64,000 nucleotides of DNA from Proteobacteria bacterium ST_bin14. GTDB taxonomy: Bacteria; Pseudomonadota; Alphaproteobacteria; Sphingomonadales; Sphingomonadaceae. Position numbers and translations under genes: made by a program. The DNA is taken from the NCBI GenBank assembly GCA_002083655.1, contig MSXR01000004.1, positions 91,952-155,951 of the forward strand, written 5' to 3'. Shown here piece by piece: positions 43,754-53,087 of the stretch; within the stretch, counting starts at the first letter, position 1, and each line of letters begins with the position of its first letter. The notes beneath the pieces were generated by a model that saw only the letters and a list, made by a program, of their open reading frames with translations, made no database searches and was not told the origin of the DNA.

Positions 43754-45351
43754 CAAGGGGCCTTTTTGGTTGGAGTTTCGGGTGCAGCGGATCCACGTCG
43801 CCGTATCACCGCCAGCAGATCGGATGGGCGATAGGCGCGAAGCATGAAGCAAGCGATTGCATAAACGCCGCCGCCAATTCCCACCAGTGCCAGCATCGCC
43901 CACCACCGCGTCATCCCGGTGCCCAGTGTATAGGGCGCAAAACGATCATTGAGGAAATACATGATCGCGCCCATCGCCAGCGCAGCCCCACCAAGCCGCC
44001 AGAACCGCTTACGCAATTGGGTGTCAGGCACAAAATGGCCACGCTTCGCAAGAGTGCGGTACAGCATGGCGAGGTTGACCAGGCTGGCAATCGCGGTCGC
44101 CAGTGGTGGCCCCATATGCTTGAGCGGACCAATCAGCGCGAGGTTCAGGACAAAGTTAATGCCAATCGCAATCGTTGCATAGCGCACCGGCGTTTTGGTA
44201 TCGGCGCGCGCATAATATCCTGGCGTCAGTACCTTCACCAGGATGTAAGCGGGCAGCCCCAGCGAAAACGCCGCAAGGGCCTGTGCGGTGGCGATCGTGT
44301 CATCAGGTGTGAACTTGCCGTGCTGGAACAGCGCTGCAACAATTGGCACGCCGCACACGATAAGCGCGACGGTCGCCGGCAGGGTGAAGAACAGCGCCAG
44401 CTCCATGCCCCGATTCTGGGTATCCATTGCCTGCGCTTCATCGCCGGCGCCAAGCTGGCGCGAGATGGTGGGCAGCAGCACGGTGCCCAAAGCGATTCCA
44501 ATCAGGCCGAGCGGCAACTGGTTAAGCCGGTCAGCATAATAGATGTATGATACTGATCCCTCGGCGAGCAGGCTGGCCGCGAGTGCGGTCGAAACGACCA
44601 GGTTGATCTGCACCGCACCAGCCCCCGCCGCCGCCGGGCCGATCAGCGCGAGCAGGCGCTTTACCTCGGGGGTCAGGCGGGGCAGGCGCGGGCGCAGGTT
44701 TACGCCATTGCGGAGGCACGCAATCCATAGCCACAGCAGCTGGAGCCCGCCCGATACTGTCACTGCAACCGCCTGGTTTCGCGCGGTCGCCAGCGGATCT
44801 GCGGTATGGAAGAAAAGCAGCGCGGCGATCAGCGTAAGGTTCAGCAGGATGGGGGCGGCGGCATTTACCCAAAATTTCTGCATTGAATTCAGAATGCCGC
44901 CCAGCAGCGACACGAGTGATATCAACAGCAGATAGGGCAGGGTGATGCGGGACAGCGCGACCGCAAAGGCGAATTGATCCGGCTTTGCGTTACCGAACCC
45001 GCCTGATAATCCCCATGTGATTGGCCAGGCGAATATCTCCATCACGATCGTCAGCACGATCAGAATTGGCAACAGCACCGACAGCGCATCTTCTGCAAAG
45101 CTAAGCCCTGCCGCCAGGCTGCCGCCTTTTTCCGATACTTTTTTGTTGAACATCGGAATGAAGGCAGCGCTGAATGCCCCTTCGGCAAACAGTGCGCGAA
45201 ACATATTGGGCAGGCGAAACGCGACCAGAAATGCGTCCGACGCAAAGCTGGCACCAACAAAACGCGCGAACAGCGCATCGCGCACGAGCCCCAGCACCCG
45301 GCTGGCAAGCGTTAGCCCGCCAACCGAGCCCAGAGCGCGCGTCAGGTTCAT
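43753..45351 (-). CDS. murJ: Lipid II flippase MurJ
   Basis: A 532-residue MOP-family inner-membrane protein with about 14 helices that flips the lipid-linked peptidoglycan precursor. Seen: LASRVLGLVRDALFARFVG near residue 17, DAFLVAFRLPNMFRALFAEGAF near 40 (in part), and YYADRLNQLPLGLIGIALGTVLLP near 255 (in part). The C-terminus carries a basic tail. It lies between secB and trpS. Confidence 0.95.
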   Translation of the reverse strand: MNLTRALGSVGGLTLASRVLGLVRDALFARFVGASFASDAFLVAFRLPNMFRALFAEGAFSAAFIPMFNKKVSEKGGSLAAGLSFAEDALSVLLPILIVLTIVMEIFAWPITWGLSGGFGNAKPDQFAFAVALSRITLPYLLLISLVSLLGGILNSMQKFWVNAAAPILLNLTLIAALLFFHTADPLATARNQAVAVTVSGGLQLLWLWIACLRNGVNLRPRLPRLTPEVKRLLALIGPAAAGAGAVQINLVVSTALAASLLAEGSVSYIYYADRLNQLPLGLIGIALGTVLLPTISRQLGAGDEAQAMDTQNRGMELALFFTLPATVALIVCGVPIVAALFQHGKFTPDDTIATAQALAAFSLGLPAYILVKVLTPGYYARADTKTPVRYATIAIGINFVLNLALIGPLKHMGPPLATAIASLVNLAMLYRTLAKRGHFVPDTQLRKRFWRLGGAALAMGAIMYFLNDRFAPYTLGTGMTRWWAMLALVGIGGGVYAIACFMLRAYRPSDLLAVIRRRGSAAPETPTKKAP

Positions 45352-45378
45352 GTCGACAGGGCTGCCGACGTCCGGAGA

Positions 45379-45882
45379 TCAGGCGTGGCCGATATCCTCA
45401 ATCGGCAGGTCCGCACCCGGCTGGCCCTGCGCCTGCGAAAGGTACAGCGCGTTGAAATCAATGGGTTCGAGCAGCAGCGGCTGAAAACCGCCGTCGCGCA
45501 CGGTGTCAGCCAGAATGCGGCGGGCAAATGGGAACAATAGTCGCGGCGCTTCACCCAGCAGGAACGGCTGAAGATGTTCGACAGGGATGTTGCGCAGGCC
45601 AAACAGACCGGCGAAGCTGAGGTCGACGACAAACGCTACGCCGTCATCGGTTTCTGAACGGACGTCGATTTTCAGGATAACTTCGTGCACGTCTTCAGCC
45701 ACTTGCACCGTGCCGATATTGAACTGCACATCAATGCGCGGCATCGATTGGCTCTGGTAGATGGCCGGGGCGTTCGGATTTTCGAACGACAGGTCCTTCA
45801 CATATTGTGAGATGATCCCGGCAGCGGGCGTGGTATCCGCACCATTGGCCATGGGTGCGCCGCCATTTTCCTGGTCGTCCAT
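45379..45882 (-). CDS. secB: Protein-export chaperone SecB
   Basis: A 167-residue cytosolic tetramer that keeps preproteins unfolded and hands them to SecA. Seen: SQYVKDLSFENPNAP, VQFNIGTVQV, FVVDLSFAGLFGL, LQPFLLGEAPRLLFPFARRI and FQPLLLEPIDFNALYLSQ. Two starts are possible, MDDQ at 45882 or an ATG at 45900; neither has a strong SD. It is divergent from the TimA gene. Confidence 0.95.
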   Translation of the reverse strand: MDDQENGGAPMANGADTTPAAGIISQYVKDLSFENPNAPAIYQSQSMPRIDVQFNIGTVQVAEDVHEVILKIDVRSETDDGVAFVVDLSFAGLFGLRNIPVEHLQPFLLGEAPRLLFPFARRILADTVRDGGFQPLLLEPIDFNALYLSQAQGQPGADLPIEDIGHA

Positions 45883-46064
45883 TGATCGATCTTTCTTCAT
45901 AAGGGGTTGGGCCGCCCGGTGGCGTCACTGATTTGCCAATGCGCGACGCGCCTAGCAGGGGTGCGGCATTGATTCAACGCTATGCGCCAAAGCCCGTAAT
46001 TCGCCTATTTGAAACCCGGCGTTGATGCGCCTATGTTAGGGCTTCGCCGAACACTGGAGGCAGA

Positions 46065-46712
46065 GTGGTTTACGTAGTAATTTTAGCGATGATTGCGGGT
46101 TTTCTTGCATTGCGCCTGTACATGGTGCTCGGCAAGCGGACCGGGCATGAGCAACCGCTGCCCAAGCCGGCCGAAGAGCGCGTCGGCATTGCCCCGGTAA
46201 CGGCGCGCGCAATCGAGCCAACCGCCGACCGGCCTGATATTACGAATCGCCATATCGAGCCAGGTGCCGAACAAGGCGTGCGTGCAATTATTTCGGCTGA
46301 TTCATCATTTGATGTTGGCCAGTTCATTGACGGTGCAAAATCTGCCTATCGCATGATTCTTGAGGCTTATTGGAAGGGGGATACCGATACCCTCAACTGG
46401 CTGGTCGATGACGAGGTGCGCCAAAGCTTTGTTGAGGCTATCGAAGCGCGGGCAGCAGCGGGCCATGTTCTCGACAATCGCTTGGTCAGCATCGAACGCG
46501 CGGTCATCACCGATGCGGTGCTGACGGGACGCAACGCCCGGATCATGGTGCGTCTGGAGGCGGATATTGCCGCAATCACACGCGATGCCGATGGTAACAT
46601 GGTATCCGGTTCGATGAGTGATGCTGTGGAAACGCGCGAAATCTGGACCTTTGGCCGCACGTTGAAAAGCAGCGATCCAAACTGGAAACTTGTCGAAACC
46701 GACGAGGCATAG
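46065..46712 (+). CDS. Tim44/TimA family inner-membrane-linked protein
   Basis: A 215-residue protein with one N-terminal helix (VYVVILAMIAGFLALRLYMVLG) and a C-terminal Tim44-like domain: FDVGQFIDGAKSAYRMILEAY, GDTDTLNWLVDDEVRQSFVEAI (in part) and EIWTFGRTLKSSDPNWKLVET. Caulobacter TimA is a homologue of mitochondrial Tim44. It starts with GTG after GGAGGC, and its stop lies 4 bases before mltA. It is divergent from secB, a neighbour that also deals with protein export. Confidence 0.85.
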   Translation: MVYVVILAMIAGFLALRLYMVLGKRTGHEQPLPKPAEERVGIAPVTARAIEPTADRPDITNRHIEPGAEQGVRAIISADSSFDVGQFIDGAKSAYRMILEAYWKGDTDTLNWLVDDEVRQSFVEAIEARAAAGHVLDNRLVSIERAVITDAVLTGRNARIMVRLEADIAAITRDADGNMVSGSMSDAVETREIWTFGRTLKSSDPNWKLVETDEA

Positions 46713-46716
46713 GATT

Positions 46717-47952
46717 GTGGTGATCAAGGGGTGGAAGCTGGCAGCTTTTGCCTTGCTGCTGGCGGGATGCAGCGGGCAGGTTATGCCGCCGTCACCAGGC
46801 GTTACCCCGCCGAGCGGGCCGAATGTGCGCCCAGCGCCCACCCCGACGCCATCCGCGCCAGAAGTGCCGAACGCGCTTGCCGCTGGTGTGCTGGCCGGCC
46901 CGTTAATTCGCGAACTGCCGATCAGCCGGGACCATGCGGTTCGCGCGCTGGCGGCGTTCCGCACGTCATGTCCCAGCCTGATCAAGCGCACCGATGCCAG
47001 CGGGCTCACCCAGGGCGCGGATTGGCAGCCGGCATGTAGCGCAGCCAACATGACCGCTGATGACGAAGCTCGTGCGTTTTTTGAACGCAATTTCGAAACG
47101 GCGAAGATCGGCGACGGCAAGGCCTTCGCCACCGGCTATTACGAACCGGAAATCGCCGGATCGCGCGATCGCCGGCCCGGCTATGACGTGCCAATCTATG
47201 CACGACCAACCACGCTGATCGACGTCGACCTGGGGCTTTTTTCCGATAATTTGAAAGGCCGCAAGATTCGTGGCCGGGTCAACGGATCAAGCTTTGTGCC
47301 CTATTACGACCGCGCTGAAATAGAAGCCGGCGCAATTGATCGTCAGGCGCCTGTTATCGCCTGGGCTGCCGACCCCATTGAAATATTTTTTCTGCAAATT
47401 CAAGGTTCTGGACGGTTGCGGTTGCCCGACGGCGGCGTAATGCAGATTGGCTATGATAGCCAGAACGGTCGCGATTACACCGGCATTGGGGCGTTGATGC
47501 GCCAGCGCGGGCTGCTCGAACCGGGCCAAGCATCGATGCAGGGCATTGTCGCCTGGCTGCGCGCGCATCCGGAAGAGGGGCGGGCGATCATGCGGGAAAA
47601 CAAGAGCTTCGTATTCTTTCGCGAACAGCAAACCGCCGCGAAGGGCGCGCTTGGCTATGTTGTTACAGGCGGGGTAAGCGCGGCGGTTGATCCAAAATTT
47701 GTGCCGCTCGGCGCGCCCATTTTGCTGGCAATGGATCGCCCGGAGGCCTCTCGGCTGTGGATTGCGCAGGATACCGGCGGTGCCATTCGCGGTGCGAACC
47801 GTGTCGATACCTTCTGGGGAGCCGGGCCGGAGGCAAGCAGCATTGCAGGCGGCATGTCAGCCCGGGGCACGGCGTTTGTGCTCGTGCCGCGTGGAACGCT
47901 CGCCCGGCTTTTGTCGGGGAGCCCGAATGGCGGAGCGCCGCTTAACCCCTGA
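46717..47952 (+). CDS. mltA: Membrane-bound lytic murein transglycosylase A
   Basis: A 411-residue lipoprotein enzyme that cleaves peptidoglycan with 1,6-anhydro product. Lipobox LLAGC ends the signal near residue 19. Seen: ATGYYEPEIAGSRDRR, GYDVPIYARPTTL, AWAADPIEIFFLQIQGSGRLRL (in part), AQDTGGAIRGANRVDTFWG (the C-terminal 3D domain with its aspartates). Start GTG 46717 is used, GTG 46720 is equally possible. It overlaps the Smr gene by 26 bases. Confidence 0.94.
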   Translation: MVIKGWKLAAFALLLAGCSGQVMPPSPGVTPPSGPNVRPAPTPTPSAPEVPNALAAGVLAGPLIRELPISRDHAVRALAAFRTSCPSLIKRTDASGLTQGADWQPACSAANMTADDEARAFFERNFETAKIGDGKAFATGYYEPEIAGSRDRRPGYDVPIYARPTTLIDVDLGLFSDNLKGRKIRGRVNGSSFVPYYDRAEIEAGAIDRQAPVIAWAADPIEIFFLQIQGSGRLRLPDGGVMQIGYDSQNGRDYTGIGALMRQRGLLEPGQASMQGIVAWLRAHPEEGRAIMRENKSFVFFREQQTAAKGALGYVVTGGVSAAVDPKFVPLGAPILLAMDRPEASRLWIAQDTGGAIRGANRVDTFWGAGPEASSIAGGMSARGTAFVLVPRGTLARLLSGSPNGGAPLNP

Positions 47953-48517
47953 CGAGGCTGCTTTGTGGCGGCGGGTGATGGCCACTGTACGGCCAGCGCG
48001 CCCGCCGTCTGCAAAGCCGAGCACGGCCTGCCCCGCAGTGCCAACGGGTACGTCAGCCGGTCCCGTTGCTGGGTCGGTGAAGGGGACAGCCAAATCTCCC
48101 CCTCCACCACGGGTGCGACCGGCAGAAGCTATGCTGCTGAAGCCGCAGCCCAAGCCCGGCACCACGCTTGATGCAAGCTGGGACCGCAAGCTCGCGACCG
48201 GCAACGCGGCGCCCGATAGTGTGATCGACTTGCACGGCCACACGCTCCAATCGGCCTATGGTGAACTGGATGCCGGGCTTGATCGGGCGATTGCCCGCGG
48301 CGACCGGATATTGCTGTTGATCACGGGCAAGCCGCCGCGTCCCGAAAGCGAAAGGCCGCATGCGCGCGGTCGCATTCGTGAAGCCGTCGGCGATTGGCTG
48401 GCGGCGTCGCGTCACGCGGCGAACATTGCATCGGTTCGGCCTGCACACCCCCGCCACGGCGGGGCAGGCGCGCTGTATATCGTCTTGCGCCGCACCCGAA
48501 ACGAACGAAAATATTAA
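47927..48517 (+). CDS. Smr/MutS2-domain protein
   Basis: A 196-residue protein with an unstructured Pro-rich N-terminus and a C-terminal Smr domain: DSVIDLHGHTLQSAYGELD near residue 97, RGDRILLLITGKPPRP, and RPAHPRHGGAGALYIVLRR. Smr domains are small nucleases or nucleic-acid binders; DLHG and the GxxxAL motif are the expected active-site loops. It begins inside mltA (GGGGAG 4 bases before the ATG) and is translated in another frame. Confidence 0.9.
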   Translation: MAERRLTPDEAALWRRVMATVRPARPPSAKPSTACPAVPTGTSAGPVAGSVKGTAKSPPPPRVRPAEAMLLKPQPKPGTTLDASWDRKLATGNAAPDSVIDLHGHTLQSAYGELDAGLDRAIARGDRILLLITGKPPRPESERPHARGRIREAVGDWLAASRHAANIASVRPAHPRHGGAGALYIVLRRTRNERKY

Positions 48518-48587
48518 CCTTTTGATGGCAGTAAATGCCTTCGGTCGGGCGTTATGCGCCCATCATTCAAAAGGGTTTTGCACCGCG

Positions 48588-50270
48588 ATGGGAGGAGCTT
48601 CGCTCAAAAGTCGCGCCGTCACATTTGCGTTGGCGACGGGTGCTGCCTCCTTCATTCTGGCGCTGGCCGCGACGTCCAATGGCCAGATCGATTCCGGCAG
48701 TGTCGCCCGCGCGCTGATTCCCGCAATTGTGTGCGCAGTCATGTCTTGGGCGTCGGCTGAGCGCGCGATTTCTGCCACGGCAGGCGCGATTGACGCAGCG
48801 ATTGCCCGGCTCGCTGGTGCGGCAAATGGTGACCTAGAAGGCAAGATTCCGCCCGAAATTGGCGAGAATGTGCCGCAATTGGCGCATGCAATGGAAGGAT
48901 TGTTCCAACAAATCGCCGCAAATCTCGAAAATGTGCACCGTTTGGCGATGTTTGACCCCGTTACGGGCCTGCCGAACCGGACCCATTTTCGTCGCAGCTG
49001 CGAACGCATGTTGACGGACATGCCGATGGGCAAAGCGGCGGCATTATTTTTCATTGATCTCGATCGGTTCAAGTCCGTCAACGACACGATGGGCCATGCG
49101 ATGGGGGACATGCTGTTGGGCATGGTTGCCAATCGGTTGCGCGCGGTTGCTGATCGGGTGACAGCAGAAAAGGCACTCGACGCTGGTCAGCCGCTGCTGG
49201 GCCGGTTGGCGGGCGATGAGTTTACGATGTTTTTCCCCGACATCGCTGATTCAAGCGAAGCGGCGCGGATCAGTCGAGGGGTGTTGTTTGCGCTGGCCGA
49301 ACCATTTGATCTGGGCGGACATGATGTGGAGATCGGCGCGTCCATTGGTATCGCGCTGCGGCCGGAGCACGGCGCGACGCTGACCGATTTGATGCGCGCA
49401 GCCGATGCCGCCATGTATCATGCCAAGGCGACCGGCAGGGGTCGCGCCGAACATTTCACCGAATCACTCGCCGCGCAGATCGCCGATCGTGCACAGCTTG
49501 AGCTGGACTTGCGTGAGGCGATTTCGCTCAACCAGTTTGCCCTGGTATTCCAGCCACAGGTCAGCACGATGGATGGCCGCATTGTGGCGGCAGAGGCTTT
49601 GCTGCGGTGGCGCCACCCCACTTTGGGCGTAAAACTGCCCGGCACGTTCATCAAACGCGCCGAAGAAACCGGGCTGATTGTCGAGATCGGCGAATGGGTG
49701 ATCGCGACCGTCGCCGATACGATTGCGCGTTGGGGGGCGATGGGCATTGAACAGCGGCTCGCCATCAACATCTCGCCCCGCCAGCTCGATCACGCCAGCT
49801 TCTTTCGTCGGCTGCGCGAAGCAATGGTTGCGGCCAATGCGCCCGCAAGGCTCCTGGAGCTTGAAATCACGGAAACGCTGGCGATGCATTGCAGCGAAGA
49901 GGTGATCGAGGCCATTTCCATGCTGCGCGCCGATGGCGCGACCATCGCGATTGATGATTTTGGGACCGGCTATTCAAACCTTGCCCGGTTGCGAGATTTG
50001 CCCGTCGATCGGGTAAAGCTTGATCGCAGCCTGATTGAACATATCGCGGTAAAGCCCGAAGCGCGCACGATCGTGCAGGCGGTGATCGGGCTGATCCACG
50101 GGCTTGGCTGCGAAGCGGTTGCCGAGGGAATAGAAAATCAGGCCCAGGCAGATGTTTTGCGCGTGATCGGCTGTGATGTGATTCAGGGATATGCGATTGC
50201 CTATCCCATGGCCGAGGACGATTTTATCGCCTGGTCGCGCACTGAAAAGCGTCAGCTGCTCGCTGGCTGA
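48588..50270 (+). CDS. GGDEF/EAL domain c-di-GMP protein
   Basis: A 560-residue protein. Two N-terminal helices (residues 8-28 and 36-55) precede a HAMP-like stretch, a GGDEF domain (about 125-290, GRLAGDEFTMFFPD, i.e. AGDEF) and an EAL domain (about 305-555). EAL residues needed for phosphodiesterase activity are present: AAEALLRW, AINISPRQ, LELEITET, AIDDFGTGYS, VDRVKLDRS, AEGIEN and IQGYAIAYPM. It can therefore probably degrade c-di-GMP and perhaps make it. Start ATG 48588 is a choice; ATG 48525 adds 21 residues. Its 3' end overlaps the convergent dapE by 19 bases. Confidence 0.93.
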   Translation: MGGASLKSRAVTFALATGAASFILALAATSNGQIDSGSVARALIPAIVCAVMSWASAERAISATAGAIDAAIARLAGAANGDLEGKIPPEIGENVPQLAHAMEGLFQQIAANLENVHRLAMFDPVTGLPNRTHFRRSCERMLTDMPMGKAAALFFIDLDRFKSVNDTMGHAMGDMLLGMVANRLRAVADRVTAEKALDAGQPLLGRLAGDEFTMFFPDIADSSEAARISRGVLFALAEPFDLGGHDVEIGASIGIALRPEHGATLTDLMRAADAAMYHAKATGRGRAEHFTESLAAQIADRAQLELDLREAISLNQFALVFQPQVSTMDGRIVAAEALLRWRHPTLGVKLPGTFIKRAEETGLIVEIGEWVIATVADTIARWGAMGIEQRLAINISPRQLDHASFFRRLREAMVAANAPARLLELEITETLAMHCSEEVIEAISMLRADGATIAIDDFGTGYSNLARLRDLPVDRVKLDRSLIEHIAVKPEARTIVQAVIGLIHGLGCEAVAEGIENQAQADVLRVIGCDVIQGYAIAYPMAEDDFIAWSRTEKRQLLAG

Positions 50271-51409
50271 AGAGCCTGCGAAATAATGTCGGCATAAATG
50301 TCGGTCAGCAGCGCCAGATCGTCAATCGCCACTGCCTCATCAAGCTTGTGCATGGTCGCATTTACCAGCCCGAATTCAACCACCGGGCATATTTTTGATA
50401 AGAACCGCGCATCCGATGTGCCGCCGGTGGTGGACAAGCTTGGCTGATGCCCGGTGTGCCGGGCAATGGCATTGGCGATCAGCGACGAAAACATGCCCGG
50501 CAGCGTCAGAAATGCTTCGCCCGAAATCCGGGCAGTGACGACGGCACCGGGGGCATGCGCCGTTGCCAGCGCCGTAATCCGTTCAACCAGCGCATCGCCG
50601 CGTTGCTGATCATTGAACCGGATGCTCAGGCGGGCGCTCGCCTTGGCGGGGATGACATTGGTGGCCGGATTGCCGACGGTCAGGTCTGTCACTTCGATAT
50701 TCGACGGCTGAAACCAGTCGTTGCCCTGATCAAGGACAATGGCGTTAATTTCCGCCACCAGCGCGACCAGCCGCCGGATCGGGTTGTCGGCCAGATGCGG
50801 ATAGGCGACATGGCCCTGTTTGCCGGGCACATCGATCCAGATGTTCACTGATCCGCGTCGCCCGATCTTGATCATGTCACCCAGCCGGTCAACCGACGTG
50901 GGTTCGCCCACCAGGCACAGATCGGGGCAGATGCCGCGCGCCGCCATGCGTTCAATCAGGGCGACGGTGCCGTGCGTGGCGGGGCCTTCCTCGTCACCGG
51001 TGATGATCATGCTGATCGTTCCGGCATCGGCGGGGATGCGTGCCACCGCGCCCACAAAGGCGGCGATGGCTCCCTTCATATCCACAGCGCCACGCCCGTA
51101 TAGCAGCCCGCCGCGAACTTCCGGTTCAAACGGATTGCCCGTCCAGCCAGTGCCCGGCGGCACCACATCCAGATGACCGGCAAAGGCGAAATGCTGCCCC
51201 GCGCCGCCGCCGCTCCCGCCCCCGCGCACCGCAAGCAGATTTTCAACCGGACCGTCCGGCGCAGTGCCAACAACGAACCGTTCGACCGAAAAGCCCAGCG
51301 GCAGCAGCGCGTTTTCGAGCACGTCGAACACCGCTGAACCAGCGGGCGTGACGCTGTCACACGCGATCAGCGACGCGGTTAGGGCGGTAACGTCGATGGG
51401 CGGGGCCAT
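50252..51409 (-). CDS. dapE: Succinyl-diaminopimelate desuccinylase
   Basis: A 385-residue zinc M20-family enzyme of lysine/diaminopimelate synthesis. Seen: FAFAGHLDVVPPGTGW near residue 72 (His and Asp ligands), GRGAVDMKGAIAAFV near 100, ITGDEEGPATHGT near 135 (catalytic Glu), LVGEPTSVDRLGDMIKIGRRG near 165 (in part), and GGTSDARF near 325. Length is typical. It is followed by a GST on the same strand, 9 bases away in gene order. Confidence 0.95.
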   Translation of the reverse strand: MAPPIDVTALTASLIACDSVTPAGSAVFDVLENALLPLGFSVERFVVGTAPDGPVENLLAVRGGGSGGGAGQHFAFAGHLDVVPPGTGWTGNPFEPEVRGGLLYGRGAVDMKGAIAAFVGAVARIPADAGTISMIITGDEEGPATHGTVALIERMAARGICPDLCLVGEPTSVDRLGDMIKIGRRGSVNIWIDVPGKQGHVAYPHLADNPIRRLVALVAEINAIVLDQGNDWFQPSNIEVTDLTVGNPATNVIPAKASARLSIRFNDQQRGDALVERITALATAHAPGAVVTARISGEAFLTLPGMFSSLIANAIARHTGHQPSLSTTGGTSDARFLSKICPVVEFGLVNATMHKLDEAVAIDDLALLTDIYADIISQALQPASS

Positions 51410-51417
51410 TATCTGGT

Positions 51418-52086
51418 TTAAACGCCGGCGGGGCGTTCATATTTGTCGATCACCCATTCTTCTTCCTGGGCGGCGCCAATCCAGTCCTGCATCCAGCGAT
51501 GGCCGATGATTGCATCGACATAGGCTTGCGCAAATCGGGGGGTGGGCAGGCCATAAGTGACGATGCGGGTGCACACCGGCGCGAACATGATGTCGACCGC
51601 ACCGAACGCGCCGAACAGATATGGCTGTTCGCCGCCAAAACGGGCGCGCGCCTGCGCCCATAGCTCAAATATGCGCGAAAGCTCTGTGGCCACCTCGTCA
51701 TCGGGCGCCACCGGTTCGAAGGTTTGGCGAACGTTCATGCCGTGGCGACTGCGCAAAGCGGCATAGCCCGAATGCATTTCCGCCGCCATCGACCGCGCCA
51801 GCCCGCGCGCGGCCAAGTCGGCTGGCCAAAAGCGCGTGCCGCCGGTTTGGCTGTCGAGATAATCGACGATCGCCAGGCTGTCCCACACCACCGCATCGCC
51901 ATCCCATAGCGTTGGCACTTTGCCAGCGGAGGGGGCCAGATCAGGTGCCTTGCGTCGTGCCGCCCAATCATCGTCAAACATCGGCACAACGACTTCGTCG
52001 AATGCCAGGCCTGATTGCTTGCAGGCAAGCCAGCCGCGCAGCGACCAGGATGAATAGGCTTTGTTGCCGATGATGAGTTTGAGCAT
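51418..52086 (-). CDS. Glutathione S-transferase family protein
   Basis: A 222-residue GST. The N-terminal thioredoxin-like half has LIIGNKAYSSWSLRGWLA (Ser-containing active-site loop), GKVPTLWDGDAVVWDSLAIVDYLD (in part, the cis-Pro and Ser-binding segment), and the C-terminal helical half has PYLFGAFGAVDIMFAP. It may conjugate glutathione to electrophiles. Upstream of dapE on the same strand. Confidence 0.9.
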   Translation of the reverse strand: MLKLIIGNKAYSSWSLRGWLACKQSGLAFDEVVVPMFDDDWAARRKAPDLAPSAGKVPTLWDGDAVVWDSLAIVDYLDSQTGGTRFWPADLAARGLARSMAAEMHSGYAALRSRHGMNVRQTFEPVAPDDEVATELSRIFELWAQARARFGGEQPYLFGAFGAVDIMFAPVCTRIVTYGLPTPRFAQAYVDAIIGHRWMQDWIGAAQEEEWVIDKYERPAGV

Positions 52087-52178
52087 GGAAGATCGAATAG
52101 CGCCGCGCCGGGACGGCGGCAACCAAGCGTTGATGGACGCAGGCTGAAAAACAGCCCGAAGCGCAGTTGCAGTCTGGC

Positions 52179-52748
52179 TTAGCTCGCGCCGAAAGCCGCC
52201 TCCGCGATATCGTGCAGGCCAAGGCTTTTGAGCACCAGTGCGCCCTCTACAGCCACCATGAGCCGGGCGGCATCAATCGCCCGCGCTTCCGGCGTTGGGC
52301 CGTCGATTTGCATCATACCCCAGGCAAAGAAACCCCTGCCGATCTGGGCGCCGATGGTGCGATACTCGGGGTCACCGCGCGCAGACAGGCTCGCGACTTC
52401 AAGCCAGATTCGCATGTACGGCCAAAGCGTATCATCAAACAGGATCGCGAGCAGCTGCCCACGCAGCACCTCCACCGGCAATGGCGAAGGCGAACGGTGC
52501 TGATCGAGCATGGTTACCAGGCGCGCGGCAATACGCTCCAGCACGGCGGCAATCACCTCTGCCTTGTCCTTGAAGTAATAAAGCAGCATCCGGTCGCTGA
52601 TCCCCGCCGCCTTGGCCAGCGGCCGCAGGCTTGATGCGGACAGCCCCGCTGCCAGCACATGATCGGCCAATTTATCGACCAGCATTTCGCGACGTTCGTC
52701 AGACTTGATCACGATGCCGCTATTCTCCGTTGCGCGTTGGTGAGTCAT
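52179..52748 (-). CDS. TetR family transcriptional regulator
   Basis: A 189-residue regulator. The N-terminal HTH is LRPLAKAAGISDRMLLYYFKDKAEVIAAVL (shown in part: AAGISDRMLLYYFKDK, residues 45-60). The C-terminal half is a helical ligand-binding domain. ATG 52748 is chosen; the in-frame extension upstream is not TetR-like. It is divergent from the interrupted TonB receptor and may control it. Confidence 0.88.
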   Translation of the reverse strand: MTHQRATENSGIVIKSDERREMLVDKLADHVLAAGLSASSLRPLAKAAGISDRMLLYYFKDKAEVIAAVLERIAARLVTMLDQHRSPSPLPVEVLRGQLLAILFDDTLWPYMRIWLEVASLSARGDPEYRTIGAQIGRGFFAWGMMQIDGPTPEARAIDAARLMVAVEGALVLKSLGLHDIAEAAFGAS

Positions 52749-53087
52749 GCCGATTGCGCAGGCCAAATGTCCAGCCCCGACGCCGTAAAGGGTTTCTCGC
52801 CCAACGAAGCCGAAACTATCCTGTGGTGCTGAATTCACCCCTAAGCGTGCCTTTCTTTCCAGTTTGAGCAGCTTAGCCGATTGGTGTGATGCTCTGCTGC
52901 AACACTGCGTATGGATTGTCATCGATCCGAAACAATGTCGTTGCGGCTTTGTCACAGATGTCGATAGGATTTTGCATTGGCGCAATCTGGCGCCGGATCC
53001 GCCGGGCAAACGCCCGCGGAACACGCCAGATTTCACGCTCACACAAACAGGTGCCCGTCATCCTCGGGCCAGTCGCGGAGAATTGAA
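52749..53087. other. Intergenic region between TetR gene and broken TonB receptor
   Basis: 339 bp without a supported gene. It should hold both divergent promoters and a TetR operator. I could not define a convincing palindrome or promoter by eye. Confidence 0.4.

Noticed and set aside
48588..50270. Degenerate GGDEF domain
   Set aside because: AGDEF is a known active variant and the EAL residues are complete, so there is no reason to call it inactive.
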